From Saccharomycopsis crataegensis (taxonomy: Eukaryota > Ascomycota > Saccharomycetes > Ascoideales > Saccharomycopsidaceae), in contig NW_027043838.1 of the NCBI RefSeq assembly GCF_037102585.1, positions 1,715,047 to 1,779,046 of the forward strand: DNA of 64,000 nt. Direction: 5' to 3'. Made by a program: the position numbers and the translations under genes. Position 1 is the stretch's first letter; each line of letters begins with the position of its first letter. Shown piece by piece: positions 54,801 to 63,933 of the stretch. The notes under the pieces were generated by a model. That model saw only the letters and a program-made list of their open reading frames with translations. It made no database searches and had not been told where the DNA came from.

Positions 54801-55236
54801 GAAACAAGTTGATAACTTTTGGCATAACCTCAAAAAATTCAACCAACATTTCCCGGGGAAATATCAAAATATTCACATCTTTCATTTGGGCATTGAAAAT
54901 CACAATTACGTAAATAATCATTGTGACTATTGCAGCAAAAAATTAACCAGATATGATGAACCCCAATATGCCCCAAAGGAAATCCAATTTGAAATCATGA
55001 AGCACCATCTTATTGAATGTCCATTGGCCCAGAAACTTTGGAAAAAAACTGACTTGAATATCCCATTAACCTGGCAAACAATCATTACCCCTGCCACCAA
55101 CATGAACGAAACCAGAATGATCGATAGATATCTAGGTTTCCAACGAAAATTATCAAGATTGAAATCCAAAAGGCATTTCAATTGTCATATGGCCGTTGAT
55201 TCAATGATCTTCTTGCTTGAAAGCAATATCTTTTAA
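51820..55236 (+). CDS. LINE A3 ORF2: endonuclease and reverse transcriptase
   Basis: This encodes 1138 residues with no interruption. An AP-type endonuclease (QNIQ, LLQEL, NLYNPN, GDFNNF, RLDRFYI, STHDS) at residues 1-245 is followed by the reverse transcriptase at about 400-680 (PGIDGIPYKFYKE, IIPKPGKSKENIGNYRPIAL, DQAGFIPGRSSFSNI, LIVDLEKAFDRI, GTLQGNPFSPSLFALAVE, LAFADDITVF). A C-terminal zinc-like segment (CDYC ... HHLIECPLAQKLW) is present. These are L1-clade features, as in Candida Zorro elements. The start ATG is 5 nt after the ORF1 stop, suggesting reinitiation. Confidence 0.93.
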   Translation: MIIKINTQNIQRSRISDQLVISFTQKSNVSLLQELNLSEDFSFQFDNKVIYYNSTCSRTAIIVDDSIPVLGSKLAGITVQHELQKHITDVLIELENNQALWIINLYNPNQYQKQNQIHDQLKLSLLAQHQNLQTRFPGKTINIMLAGDFNNFIDRSDSLNYRSREDSVAESLTNLITLLNLKDSFNSIKHNIKKTFTNKASELGKSRRLDRFYITGSFLKNKENKWNMTQTNHFGKRSTHDSVTVELTLTSSKAYYNMKRYRLTDRIINVLRHQSINEDIQGTDELIIDIKCKAEKLKHMLKKVKVPELDKVTEYYQHINQVFHQYQEQRPIKQLKDVEGTLVQSHEEIMKIATEYYMDLFDGTRGTKDTKKIHKYLQDVIPTQGISPEEKRKMDSSITMEELKLAIDSANLKSTPGIDGIPYKFYKELFPQIKHILLQEFNHILTEGNLPFHYRTILFNIIPKPGKSKENIGNYRPIALINTNLRLLSTIINNRLLKHLPDIIGEDQAGFIPGRSSFSNITIFREMLDSLIHPKDKTHIIPNPQKLILIVDLEKAFDRISHEYMEQLLSHLNFGKKLAKLIINILKQTTGSLYINNMTGPLFNLKNGTLQGNPFSPSLFALAVEPLLRSIKQNTRGHSYQGDLIPEAYSSQHYLAFADDITVFLKDKRDYSKTMKCIRLFEKFSGSKLNEKKSQLIIPTDTYPFLTPFPFEIADENFQLTYLGITIGPSVTFWPETLQRDLYIKYKLSNMTSLLIQSKIEAFNTYIASKFYYKELHQPLLPNQLNQIDTSIKLLVKQDTPISLDTLKTHNNKGGFSMIDLKSQLQHRRAKIFQDLFLDSHTKYNQILRFKIQSSINNIIQKTSPTKSPKEDYIKTHYWWVVLLELADDIENTNDSISLEVMNSSTFSDAERTAYWDFRKVLGIKKRTIRLKPMKIGIEDLKNSIEKGIPEKYQQHIPIRIKDFDHTKGSKKQREKQDVDKMSKTLMDITGVNQKQVDNFWHNLKKFNQHFPGKYQNIHIFHLGIENHNYVNNHCDYCSKKLTRYDEPQYAPKEIQFEIMKHHLIECPLAQKLWKKTDLNIPLTWQTIITPATNMNETRMIDRYLGFQRKLSRLKSKRHFNCHMAVDSMIFLLESNIF

Positions 55237-55358
55237 GCGGAGAAGAAAAAATAGGTGGGGAAAAACAAGAAAATAAAATCAAAAAAAAAAATAAAATCAA
55301 AAAAAAAACAACAATTAAAAACCTTAAAAACGCATAAAAACATTTTTTCTCAATAATA

Positions 55359-55385
55359 GGGTTTTTCACCATTAATGGTTTTCCC
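55359..55385 (+). other. conserved hairpin in the LINE A 3' UTR
   Basis: GGG, then TTTTTC, then the palindrome ACCATTAATGGT, then TTTT and CCC. The same hairpin is at 41608-41634 and 61591-61617. Family B has a compensated variant at 61987-62016. Confidence 0.75.
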
Positions 55386-55531
55386 TTAACACTTTAATTT
55401 TCAAACTACATTAAGTAGTTTATGAGATATATAGTTATATAATTAATTAATATATTGAATTTTGTCTTTAAAAAAAAAAAAAAACATATATTTATTAATA
55501 AATCGAACTTTGAAGGAAAAAAAAAAAAAAA

Positions 55532-55782
55532 CGGTATAGACTCGTTAATATACAATTCATTCATTCATTCATTCATTCATATGGTACCATACGAAACCAT
55601 GATCTGCATTACCTCATCGAGATATCACCTTATGTCCCACCCCTTATCCCTTATCCTTGTCTTACCCCTTTATTAGTCTTTTATTGCGAGAACGAGTCCA
55701 ACACCCCATTATTAGTTTTAACCATTTTACTTATTTAAGGATTCAACATTCCTTTTGTTTTCATCTTTAGTTAGTTTAAAAA
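55532..55782 (+). mobile_element. 3' piece of the older Ty3-type LTR
   Basis: After the LINE tail, CGGTAT and then (past a TTCA-repeat segment) ATGGTACCATACGAAACC continue the LTR interrupted at 50540. It follows the intact LTR closely up to TTTAGTTTAA, where the inverted-LTR element begins at 55783. Confidence 0.8.
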
Positions 55783-56245
55783 TGTTAGAATTCTACAGGT
55801 CTACAAAGTACTTTAATATATATAAAGACGAAACTAACGCACTCACGTATAATGACAAACACTTTAGATAATAAAGTTAAATATAAGGACAGTAGTAGGG
55901 ACAGTAGTAAGGACAAACAGCACGACACCTAGCAACCTTAAACCAATAATGGCTGTAAATATAATCTTGATAGCAACGACTATAATATTTATTAGTAGAG
56001 ATCTAATGATCTGGTTCCTAGTATATGACCTACAGACCCCTTGATTGTAGGATCTCGGAAAAGTGTCACCAGAGCGCACTTTCACCAGAAGCGGTAATTA
56101 TTGTACATAGGTGTCCGGCGTTTTTCTTGTCGGAAAAACATTGCTCCACCATAGTGCACAAAATCACATAAAGTACCCTTAAGTTAAGTGATAGACAAAA
56201 TCAAACTATTGGAGCTTGCACTGTACTTAGAGCTACATTTCAACA
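55783..56245 (+). repeat. 463-bp LTR-like repeat, left arm of an inverted pair
   Basis: Runs TGTTAGAATTC...GCTACATTTCAACA. The reverse complement recurs at 59027-59787 with a large extra segment. TG...CA ends suggest an LTR (TGTTAGAATT resembles Ty1-type LTR starts). Confidence 0.85.
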
Positions 56246-56247
56246 AA

Positions 56248-57420
56248 ATGAACTCCGAGTTTACTGAATTTAATCGGGAAAAACTTCTTGACCATGTCTT
56301 CAATGAATCCGGAATTGATCCATCATCCTTCTTTCCAATCTTCAATGATAAAAATTTCCGCTCCAGAGTCATCACGAAATGCGTCCACTGCACTGCATGT
56401 GGTTCCCGTGAACACACTCGTTTTGACTGCAAGACTTCATCTTGTGCCATTTGCAAGAAATTATCCCATAGGGCAAAAGATTGTTATTTCAAAAAGCAAC
56501 AAAGAGCACCAATTGTGAATCCGGAAGATCCAGAAAAACACTCTCCGAAACAAAATTCTGGAAAAGCAGTCAAACCAAACCACAATTTAAACTATGGTTT
56601 TCAGACTGTCGAAAAAAGAAAAATAAAACTGAATAAACCGGCTACTCCAGAATATTCTAAACCACATTCAAACCCTTTTGACTTATTGGCAAATGAAGAA
56701 GAAAATGTTGATGATTCAATTATTGATGAGGACGATACTTTGGAAAAGAACTACCCCTCCAATGATGAAGATGCTTTAGAGGAAGGCCTCTCTACTGATG
56801 CAGACCAATCCATGGATGAGCTCGAAACCTCTACAACCCAACACACTGCTACTCTCAGACATCAAACCAAACCAATAGAATTATTGTCCAAGAAAGGTAA
56901 ATCTAAGAAGCACGCCAAGTTCGCGGCCATTAGCGCCATCAAGCTGGCCCATATTAGCAAGGTCTCCAAAAAGATCCTCGCCTCACCTTCATCCCACCCT
57001 CAGGTCCGCGTTTCTCGCAGACATCAAGAAGTAAACTCACAACATCATACTACTTCTTCTGCTGCCAACATTCCTCCTTCACCTACCCCTGCCCGTGATA
57101 CTGTCACTTCCTCGGCTCTGGCCACTTCTTCTATCCCTGCTTTTGTCCCTGCTTCTGTCCCTACCTCTGTTCCTACCCCTATTACTACCTCACCTCATTC
57201 TACCTCACCTCATTCAGCTTCCCCCTTCTCAAAACATCCATCTATCCTGGAAAACTCAGACAAAATGCCCACACCACTGGAATCATTTACTCCCCGGCCA
57301 ATGAAGCTTCTGTCAAAAGAACAATCTTCCCCCCTGGATGATAACAACAACGAAATAAATTCACCTCAATCAGATGGCTCAAATGTCACAAAAAACGCCT
57401 CTCATACACAAAATGAGTAA
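56248..57420 (+). pseudogene. LINE B ORF1, 5'-truncated
   Basis: Reading from the LTR edge, the frame has the two CCHC knuckles (CTACGSREHTRFDC, CAICKKLSHRAKDC) followed by a long acidic and then Ser/Pro/Thr-rich tail. It is homologous to family A but strongly diverged outside the knuckles. Its stop overlaps the ORF2 start in ATGAGTAA (57413-57420). Confidence 0.85.
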
Positions 57421-59026
57421 ACTATCGATCATTAGTCAAAACATCCAAAGATTGAGATTGGATGACTCCAAAATTCTCCATCTATCAAACCAATATAACA
57501 TTTCAATGTTTCAAGAACTTAATCTTGGCGAGGACTTCCTCTTCCAACACCAAAACAAAAAAATTTATAAAAATACTCCATCATCCCGCACAGCTATTAT
57601 AATTGAGGGCCACATAAAGGTCGTTGATCATTCATTGCTAACAATTGCAGTACTGAGCCAGCTCCAGGTTTATATCACAGATGCCATTATTGAACAAGAT
57701 GCCAATAACTGGCTTTGGCTAATCAATATCTACAACCCATCTGCTGATTACCAAAAACAAATCCTTCTTCAAAATCAACTCTCCATCACCCTCCAAACCC
57801 AGCTTACCACTCTCAGAGCGAGAAACAACAATAAGACCATCAACATTATTCTCGGAGGTGACTTTAATAATTTTATCAATTCAAGAGACTCTGCTAACTT
57901 CCGTTCTCGCGAACAAAGATCGTCCGAGTCGCTTAAAAAGCTAATCAAACCTTTCAAGCTAACAGATATCTATGAACATTCAAAATTGCACCAGATTAAA
58001 AAGAATTGGACTAACCAATCCACCACGGAAAAAAGTAGTCGCAGAATAGATCGTTTTTATATCAGTCAGTCCATGATCTCCGACAAAACAGATTTCATAT
58101 TCAAATGTCCCAACAAAACTATCTAAAGTCTTCTTCAACTCATGATTCTATTATTCTTGAAATCAACACTCAACCTCATGCAATAACTTACATCCCCCAA
58201 CATAATATCATTAAAAATCATATTATTCAATGGCTTCTGAAGATCAAGTTTCCACCCACTGTGAACTCTACTTCAGACCTCATTTCCGAGATTTGCTTGA
58301 AGCTGAACTTTTTGACGATGGTACACAAGAAAATAACAGAAATAACAGACAATACTGATGAACCAAATTACTATGACCACATAAGAACTAGGTTCCACCA
58401 ACACTGAATCCAACAACTTGAACAAACCAATCACCATGATAGAATTGGAATATGCCGTTACTGAATCCAATACTCAATCCGCCCCCGGGGTAGATGGTAT
58501 ACCATACGGCGTTTATAAGTCTCTCTTTCCTCAGATAAAACACATTCTTCTAAAAGAATTTAACCAAATTCTTTCATCAGGGGAAATTCCATTCAACTAT
58601 CGAACTATAAAATTCACTCTTATACCAAAACCAAACAAAGATGTTCAAAAAGTGGAGAATTACAGGCCCATAGCATTAATCAACACAAATTTGAAACTCT
58701 TTTCCAGCATCATCAGCGCCCGTTTGCTCCCGTTCTTGCAAAAAATTATCGGCCCAAATCAAGTTGGTTTCATACCTGAAAGATCCTCCTTCTCTAATGT
58801 AACAATTTTCGGTGACTTGCTTTCCAGTTTAATATCCACACAAGACAAGCCACATGTCAATCATTCTACTAACCACCGAATCATGCTTGCTGACTTTGAA
58901 AAGGCTTTTGACCAGCTTTCCCGTCTATACCTAAAAATATTACTTCGAAAACTCAATTTTGGAAAAAGGACAGAAACAGTTCACGCTATCCTTACCAAAA
59001 CCCTCGGAACCATTTGCCTAAACAAC
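57413..59026 (+). pseudogene. LINE B ORF2, endonuclease and part of reverse transcriptase, frameshifted
   Basis: The endonuclease part (SQNIQRLR, MFQELNLGEDF, LGGDFNNFI, RIDRFYIS, 57413-58126) leads into shifted frames at about 58110 and 58410. The reverse transcriptase then continues (APGVDGIPYGVYK, YRPIALINTNLKL, NQVGFIPERSSFSN, DFEKAFDQL) to the right LTR at 59027. The catalytic core and the C-terminus are missing. Confidence 0.85.
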
Positions 59027-59787
59027 TGTTGAAATGTAGCTTTAAGTAAAGTGCAAGCTTTAATAGTTTGATTTTGTCTATCACTTAACTTAAGGGCACT
59101 TTATGTGATTTTGTGTACTATGGTGGAACAATGTTTTTCCGACAAGAAAAACGCCGGACACCTATGTACAATAATTGCCTCTTCTGGTAAAAGTGCGCTC
59201 TGTTGTCACAATTTCGAGATCCTACAATCAAGGGGTCTGTAGGTCTTATAATTAGATCTCTACTAATTGTACTAGTCGTACTTGTACACTTTTTGCTAAC
59301 AACACCCTAGAGTGTTAATAGTCATAACGCCATTATTTCTAATCCATATTTTCGTACTTTCTATTTATTTTACTTATTCTACTTTTATTATCTCTCTAAA
59401 AATAGTAGAGATACATAACATTATTCAATTATTATATTTTACTACGTTGTTAACTTTATTAAGTTGTTGTTTGTATTAATCCAGAATTATCCTAAATCCG
59501 ACATTCTTAGACTCTATCCGACGCTACCACCGACCAGATAGATCTTACCCTATTATAAGCCATAATCGCGCGAAGTCGACAATAACATAATAAATATTAT
59601 AGTCGTTGCTATCAAGATTATATTTACAGCTATTATTGGTTTAAGGTTGCTAGGTGTCGTGCTGTTTGTCCTTACTACTGTCCTTATATTTAACTTTATT
59701 ATCTAAAGTGTTTGTCATTATACGTGAGTGCGTTTGTTTCCTCTTTATATATATTGAAGTACTTTGTAGACCTGTGGAATTCTAACA
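59027..59787 (-). repeat. 761-bp LTR-like repeat, right arm of the inverted pair
   Basis: The minus strand reads TGTTAGAATTCCACAGG...TTTCAACA, matching the left arm except for about 300 bp of extra sequence in the middle. Either the left arm lost it or the right gained it. Confidence 0.8.
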
Positions 59788-59902
59788 AGTACAACAGTCT
59801 GGCGTTGCCCTGTGCCACAGACGGCACCAACAATAAGTGAAAAAAAAGTGATGTTAGGCTTTCTCATTTTCTTTGCAACATTTGATGCATAGGCAAAAAG
59901 TC
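59788..59902. other. tRNA downstream spacer
   Basis: About 115 bp with no feature recognised, except T5 on the minus strand ending the tRNA pair. Confidence 0.4.
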
Positions 59903-59985
59903 AGCCCCACGCGGGGCTCGAACCCGCAACCTTTCGATTAATCGATATTAAGAGTCGAATGCACTACCGATTGTGCTAGCGAGGC
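59903..59985 (-). tRNA. tRNA-Lys(CUU) with a 10-nt intron
   Basis: Minus-strand acceptor GCCTCGC pairs with GTGGGGC, A box TAGCACAATCGG, anticodon loop CTCTTA, T-arm GGTTCGAGCCC, followed by TTTTT. Ten extra bases after the anticodon region indicate an intron. It is separated from tRNA-Asp by only 3 nt. Confidence 0.88.
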
Positions 59986-59988
59986 ATG

Positions 59989-60060
59989 CTCCGCGACGGG
60001 GAATTGAACCCCGGTCCCCCGCGCGACAAGCGGGGATTCTAGCCACTAAACTATCACGGA
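59989..60060 (-). tRNA. tRNA-Asp(GUC)
   Basis: 72-nt minus-strand tRNA with acceptor TCCGTGA/TCGCGGA, D-arm TAGTTTAGTGG, anticodon loop CTTGTCG and T-arm GGTTCAATTCC. It closely matches yeast tRNA-Asp(GTC). It is upstream of tRNA-Lys(CUU) in one presumed transcript. Confidence 0.95.
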
Positions 60061-60072
60061 AATGATATTTTT

Positions 60073-60118
60073 TGCTATATAACAATGGAACTAGACTAGA
60101 TATAGTTAGTGACCGATG
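60073..60118 (+). mobile_element. fragment of a Ty3-type LTR upstream of tRNA-Asp
   Basis: TGCTATATAAC... resembles the first about 45 bases of the LTR at 63719 (ACTAGAT-TAGTTAGT). It starts 12 nt upstream of the tRNA 5' end. LINE copy A4 cuts it at about 60119. Confidence 0.5.
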
Positions 60119-61467
60119 ATGAAAGAAATCCCAACTAATCATACCAACTGATACTTATCCATTTTTGACACCATTCCCATTTGAGATTGCTGATGAAAAC
60201 TTTCAATTGACATATTTGGGGATAACTATTGGGCCATCAGTGACATTTTGGCCGGAAACATTGCAGCGTGACCTCTATATCAAGTACAAGTTATCAAACA
60301 TGACCAGCTTGCTGATTCAATCAAAAATAGAAGCATTCAACACATATATTGCATCCAAGTTCTATTACAAAAGAACTACACCAACCTTTGTTACCCAATC
60401 AGTTGAATCAAATTGACACATCGATTAAGTTATTGGTCAAGCAAGATACACCTATTTCTTTGGATACACTCAAGACACACAACAACAAAGGCGGTTTCTC
60501 AATGATTGATTTAAAGTCTCAACTCCAACACCGAAGAGCCAAAATTTTCCAGGATTTGTTTTTGGATAGTCACACTAAATATAACCAGATATTACGTTTC
60601 AAAATTCAATCAAGTATCAACAACATCATTCAAAAAACATCACCAACAAAATCACCAAATGATGACTATATCAAAACTCATTATTGGTGGGTGGTATTAC
60701 TTGAACTAGCGGATGACATTGAGAATACCAATGATTCAATTTCCTTAGAAGTTATGAATAGCAGCACATTCTCAGATGCTGAAAGGACAGCGTACTGGGA
60801 TTTCAGAAAAGTTCTTGGTATAAAGAAACTTACAATCAGGTTGAAGCCAATGAAGATTGGAATTGAAGATTTGAAAAATTCAATTGAAAAAGGGATTCCT
60901 GAAAAATATCAACAACACATTCCAATTAGAATTAAGGATTTTGACCATACTAAAGGAAGTAAAAAACAACGGGAAAAACAAGATGTGAACAAGATGTCAA
61001 AAACACTCATGGATATTACTGGGGTGAATCAGAAACAAGTTGATAACTTTTGGCATAACCTCAAAAAATTCAACCAACATTTCCCGGGGAAATATCAAAA
61101 TATTCACATCTTTCATTTGGGCATTGAAAATCACAATTACGTAAATAATCATTGTGACTATTGCAGCAAAAAATTAACCAGATATGATGAGCCCCAATAT
61201 GCCCCAAAGGAAATCCAATTTGAAATCATGAAGCACCATCTTATTGAATGTCCATTGGCCCAGAAACTTTGGAAAAAAATTGACTTGAATATCCCATTAA
61301 CCTGGCAAACAATCATTACCCCTGCCACCAACATGAACGAAACCAGAACGATCGATAGATATCTAGGTTTCCAACGAAAATTATCAAGATTGAAATCCAA
61401 AAGGCATTTCAATTGTCATATGGCCGTTGATTCAATGATCTTCTTGCTTGAAAGCAATATCTTTTAA
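60119..61467 (+). pseudogene. LINE A4 ORF2 C-terminal fragment with a frameshift
   Basis: The frame matches residues of the ORF2 C-terminal region. It is broken at about 60368 by one extra A (ACAAAAGAACTAC against ACAAAGAACTAC in A3), then continues to the normal stop at 61465-61467. It contains the C-terminal zinc-like motif (HCDYC ... HHLIECPLAQKLW) but no reverse transcriptase core. Confidence 0.9.
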
Positions 61468-61735
61468 GCGGAGAAGAAAAAATAGGTGGGGAAAAACAAG
61501 AAAATAAAATCAAAAAAAAAAATAAAATCAAAAAAAAAAACAACAATTAAAAACCTTAAAAACGCATAAAAACATTTTTTCTCAATAATAGGGTTTTTCA
61601 CCATTAATGGTTTTCCCTTAACACTTTAATTTTCAAACTACATTAGGTAGTTTATGAGATATATAGTTATATAATTAATTAATATATTGAATTTTGTCTT
61701 TAAAAAAAAAAAAACCTCTGTCTTTAAAAAAAAAA
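60119..61735 (+). mobile_element. LINE family A, copy A4: 3' fragment of ORF2 plus UTR and A-tail
   Basis: Matches copy A3 from AAAGAAATCCCAACTAATC to the A-tail. The 3' UTR, including the hairpin at 61591-61617, is nearly identical. The 5' end is truncated within ORF2. Confidence 0.9.
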
Positions 61736-61738
61736 AAA

Positions 61739-61965
61739 AATCCTCCTCCCTGGCTAAAAAAAAAAATAGTGACAGGTTGCTACAAGTCAGAAACATTGCA
61801 TTTTCCAACCCAAACTCCCGGGTTACCAAAAATATTGGGAGAAAACGGACACCAAATAAGTCGCCATAGCTGCGCATAATTGATCATAATAACCGTACAT
61901 AAAAAGTGCGATGACCTATATAGCTCTTAGTAGTTAAATATAGGGACTTTATAAAAAAAAAAAAA
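61739..61965 (+). mobile_element. candidate SINE, 5'-truncated copy
   Basis: It lacks the tRNA-like head and begins at TCCTCCTCCCTGG. It is about 97% identical by eye to the distal part of 33370-33798, with the same A-tail of about 14. It lies directly after the A-tail of LINE A4 and before a family B 3' end. Confidence 0.6.
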
Positions 61966-62113
61966 AGGTGTTTAATTATCACTAAAGGGTTTTTCACCAT
62001 ATGATATGGTTTTCCCTAACATATATAATGAGCATTAGCTCATAAGATTTTACATAGATATATATAATTATATATTTATTAATATATCGAACTTTGAAGG
62101 AAAAAAAAAAAAG
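61966..62113 (+). mobile_element. LINE family B 3' UTR and A-tail
   Basis: About 148 bp with the hairpin ACCATATGATATGGT (61987-62016) and the tail motif AATATATCGAACTTTGAAGG before A13. A 31-bp fragment of the same 3' end follows copy A3 at 55488. Confidence 0.6.
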
Positions 62114-62155
62114 GTGTGGTAAAAAATTGGTGCCTAGTTTCCCAGTTAATAGTAT

Positions 62156-62474
62156 TGTTGAGTTGGCAGTCCAAAGTTATGTGGTTAGTCATTGTTCATG
62201 GAACCTTCTAGAACTTATGGAACCTTCTAGAACTCATGGAACCTTCTAGAACTTATGGAACCTTCTAGAATTCCATGGAACATTCTAGAGCTTATGGAAC
62301 CTTCTAGAACCCATTGAGATTAATATAAATATGGGCCATGCCCCCCATAGTCTGAGTTTGTCCTTTATATAATTTAGATAGTTAACAAGTAAAACAAGTA
62401 TAACAAGGGAATAAATATTATTGAATATTATTGTTATCAATGTCTTTTGTAACTAGAGTTACAAAACTACAACA
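62156..62474 (+). repeat. copia-type solo LTR, 6 heat-shock-element units, plus orientation
   Basis: TGTTGAGTTGGC...CTACAACA, 319 bp, oriented opposite to the LTRs at 37303, 41188 and 42233. It has six units of the TTCTAGAA-type repeat. No target duplication is visible. Confidence 0.88.
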
Positions 62475-62492
62475 AAGACGGTTTATTTACCA

Positions 62493-62771
62493 TGGCTGAG
62501 CAATATATAATCTGCATGTGATTATGACTCAGCCTAATAATTAGTCATTGTGCATATGATTAATCATATAGAATGTTCTAGATGGATGTATGATTACAAA
62601 TCATATATATTGGTCTTATTATAAATATGGGGTCTCTCCCCATAGTTTAAGTTTATATTTTGTTATTTAAATAGTTAGTTAGTTAAGAAGAATAAGAATA
62701 ATAACAAGGATGGTTTGATAGTATTTGTTATTGGTAATGACTACTGTAACTAGGGTTACAAAACTTCAACA
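62493..62771 (+). repeat. divergent copia-type LTR
   Basis: Related to the LTR at 62156 throughout (TAGTCATTGTGCATATG, CCCCATAGTTTAAGTTT, GTAACTAGGGTTACAAAACTTCAACA). It has only a single degenerate TTCTAGA unit. The start is approximate. It truncates a Ty3-type gag. Confidence 0.65.
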
Positions 62772-63626
62772 CTGGGTGAGATTAAATTTCTTGCAGAGGG
62801 CGGCAATCTTACCACTAGACTTGCGAGGATATGAGTTTCCCCGAGAACTTGGTACTGATTGCAAAGCATCCAATTCCATTGGCATCGGACCACCTCTATC
62901 CATAGGCGAAAACGTAGACGGCATAGGGATAGTCAGAGTATGGATGGTTCTTTCAGTAAGATCATTAATACTAAGTGCATGAGAAATCACATCATCTAAT
63001 TTCTCATAAATGCGTCCTGCATCTGCAATGTGCTTCTGCAAACGCGGGTCCAAGGAATCGATAAAACGATTAATTTTTGAACGTTCTGACCAATCTGGAA
63101 TGTACACAACATTCGCTTGAAACTCAGCAACGTGGGACAGAAGCGCTTTTCCTTTTTGCGCAATTGTCCACAATGTTCTTTCCAAAATGTCAACCATATC
63201 AACTCTAGAAAAGTGCGCAAGCACTTGAGCCTTAAAGGCTCTATAAGAGATATCTGACGGCAAGGAGTCTGAAAAAGAAGAAAAACTTCTAAAAGTATCT
63301 TGAGCCACGTTTCTCACGATAAAACTCATCTTATACTTGTCATTCCAATTAAGTGGCATCTGGTGTTCTGCATACTGGAAGAAGTCATGCAATGCCATGG
63401 GAGTGCGGGCAAGCATCCCTGTACTAAACGGCTTTCCGTTAAACTTGACCTCCATAGGGTCTAACACGCGACCGGCCTTCTCTTTACCGTGAAGCATTTC
63501 AACGAGCTCCATGAGCAACAGACGATTAGAATCGTCCAACGGTCCACCCGGCATACTCATCTCGTTTTCTTCGCCTGAATAATTATCTTCTTCGTCTGAG
63601 CTAGGGCTTAAACCAAATACAGTCAT
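62772..63626 (-). pseudogene. Ty3-type gag, truncated by an LTR
   Basis: About 285 residues from ATG 63626. An acidic N-terminus is followed by a retrotransposon capsid domain (LNWNDKYKMSFIVR, YIPDWSERSKINRFIDSLDP) and the PMELDAL motif that precedes the nucleocapsid in Ty3/gypsy gag. The frame meets the copia LTR at 62771, so the zinc knuckle and pol are lost. It belongs to a different Ty3-type family from the element at 45521, although the primer-binding site is the same. Confidence 0.85.
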
Positions 63627-63700
63627 ACACTAGGATAACCAAGCTATGCTATTAAACGACAACAGAAGTTTATAATCAGTGGAGTCTGTAAAACTAAAAA

Positions 63701-63716
63701 CCTAGTGGTGCTACCA
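63701..63716 (-). other. primer-binding site of the truncated Ty3-type element
   Basis: TGGTAGCACCACTAGG, identical to the site at 50139-50154, lies two bases from the LTR. Confidence 0.75.
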
Positions 63717-63718
63717 AT

Positions 63719-63922
63719 TGTTATATTACGATGCGACTATACTAGATGTAGTTAGTCACGGGTTAGGATTGATTTAGTATTACTCTCTGAAGAACCAGAG
63801 ATCATATATATTGAAAACTTTTCATAATCGACGACTATAATTATATACTAATGGTTATGAGCTTATGGTTATGAGCACGTGTGTCGTTGCCTATAACCAG
63901 CCGCTCAAACCATACTACAACA
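63719..63922 (-). repeat. Ty3-type LTR (about 204 bp)
   Basis: On the minus strand this reads TGTTGTAGTATGG...ATATAACA and precedes the primer-binding site and gag. Its outer edge is 11 nt from the 5' end of the tRNA-Trp gene. Confidence 0.75.
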
Positions 63923-63933
63923 TAAGACATAGA

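Larger units (their letters stand above)
50541..55531 (+). mobile_element. Zorro/L1-type LINE, family A, copy A3 (5'-truncated, ORF2 intact)
   Basis: This copy is 5'-truncated in the middle of ORF1, as is typical of target-primed reverse transcription. It then has the full rest of ORF1, a complete ORF2, the 3' UTR with the conserved hairpin and an A-tail. A short second tail (about 31 bp of family B 3' end plus A15) follows. It is inserted in an LTR. Confidence 0.9.
56246..59026 (+). mobile_element. LINE family B fragment between inverted LTRs
   Basis: This is a second, diverged Zorro/L1-type LINE truncated at both ends. It has the C-terminal part of ORF1, the endonuclease, and the reverse transcriptase up to the region before the catalytic ADD motif. 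ORF2 is broken at about 58110-58420. It is not mobile on its own. Confidence 0.85.
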
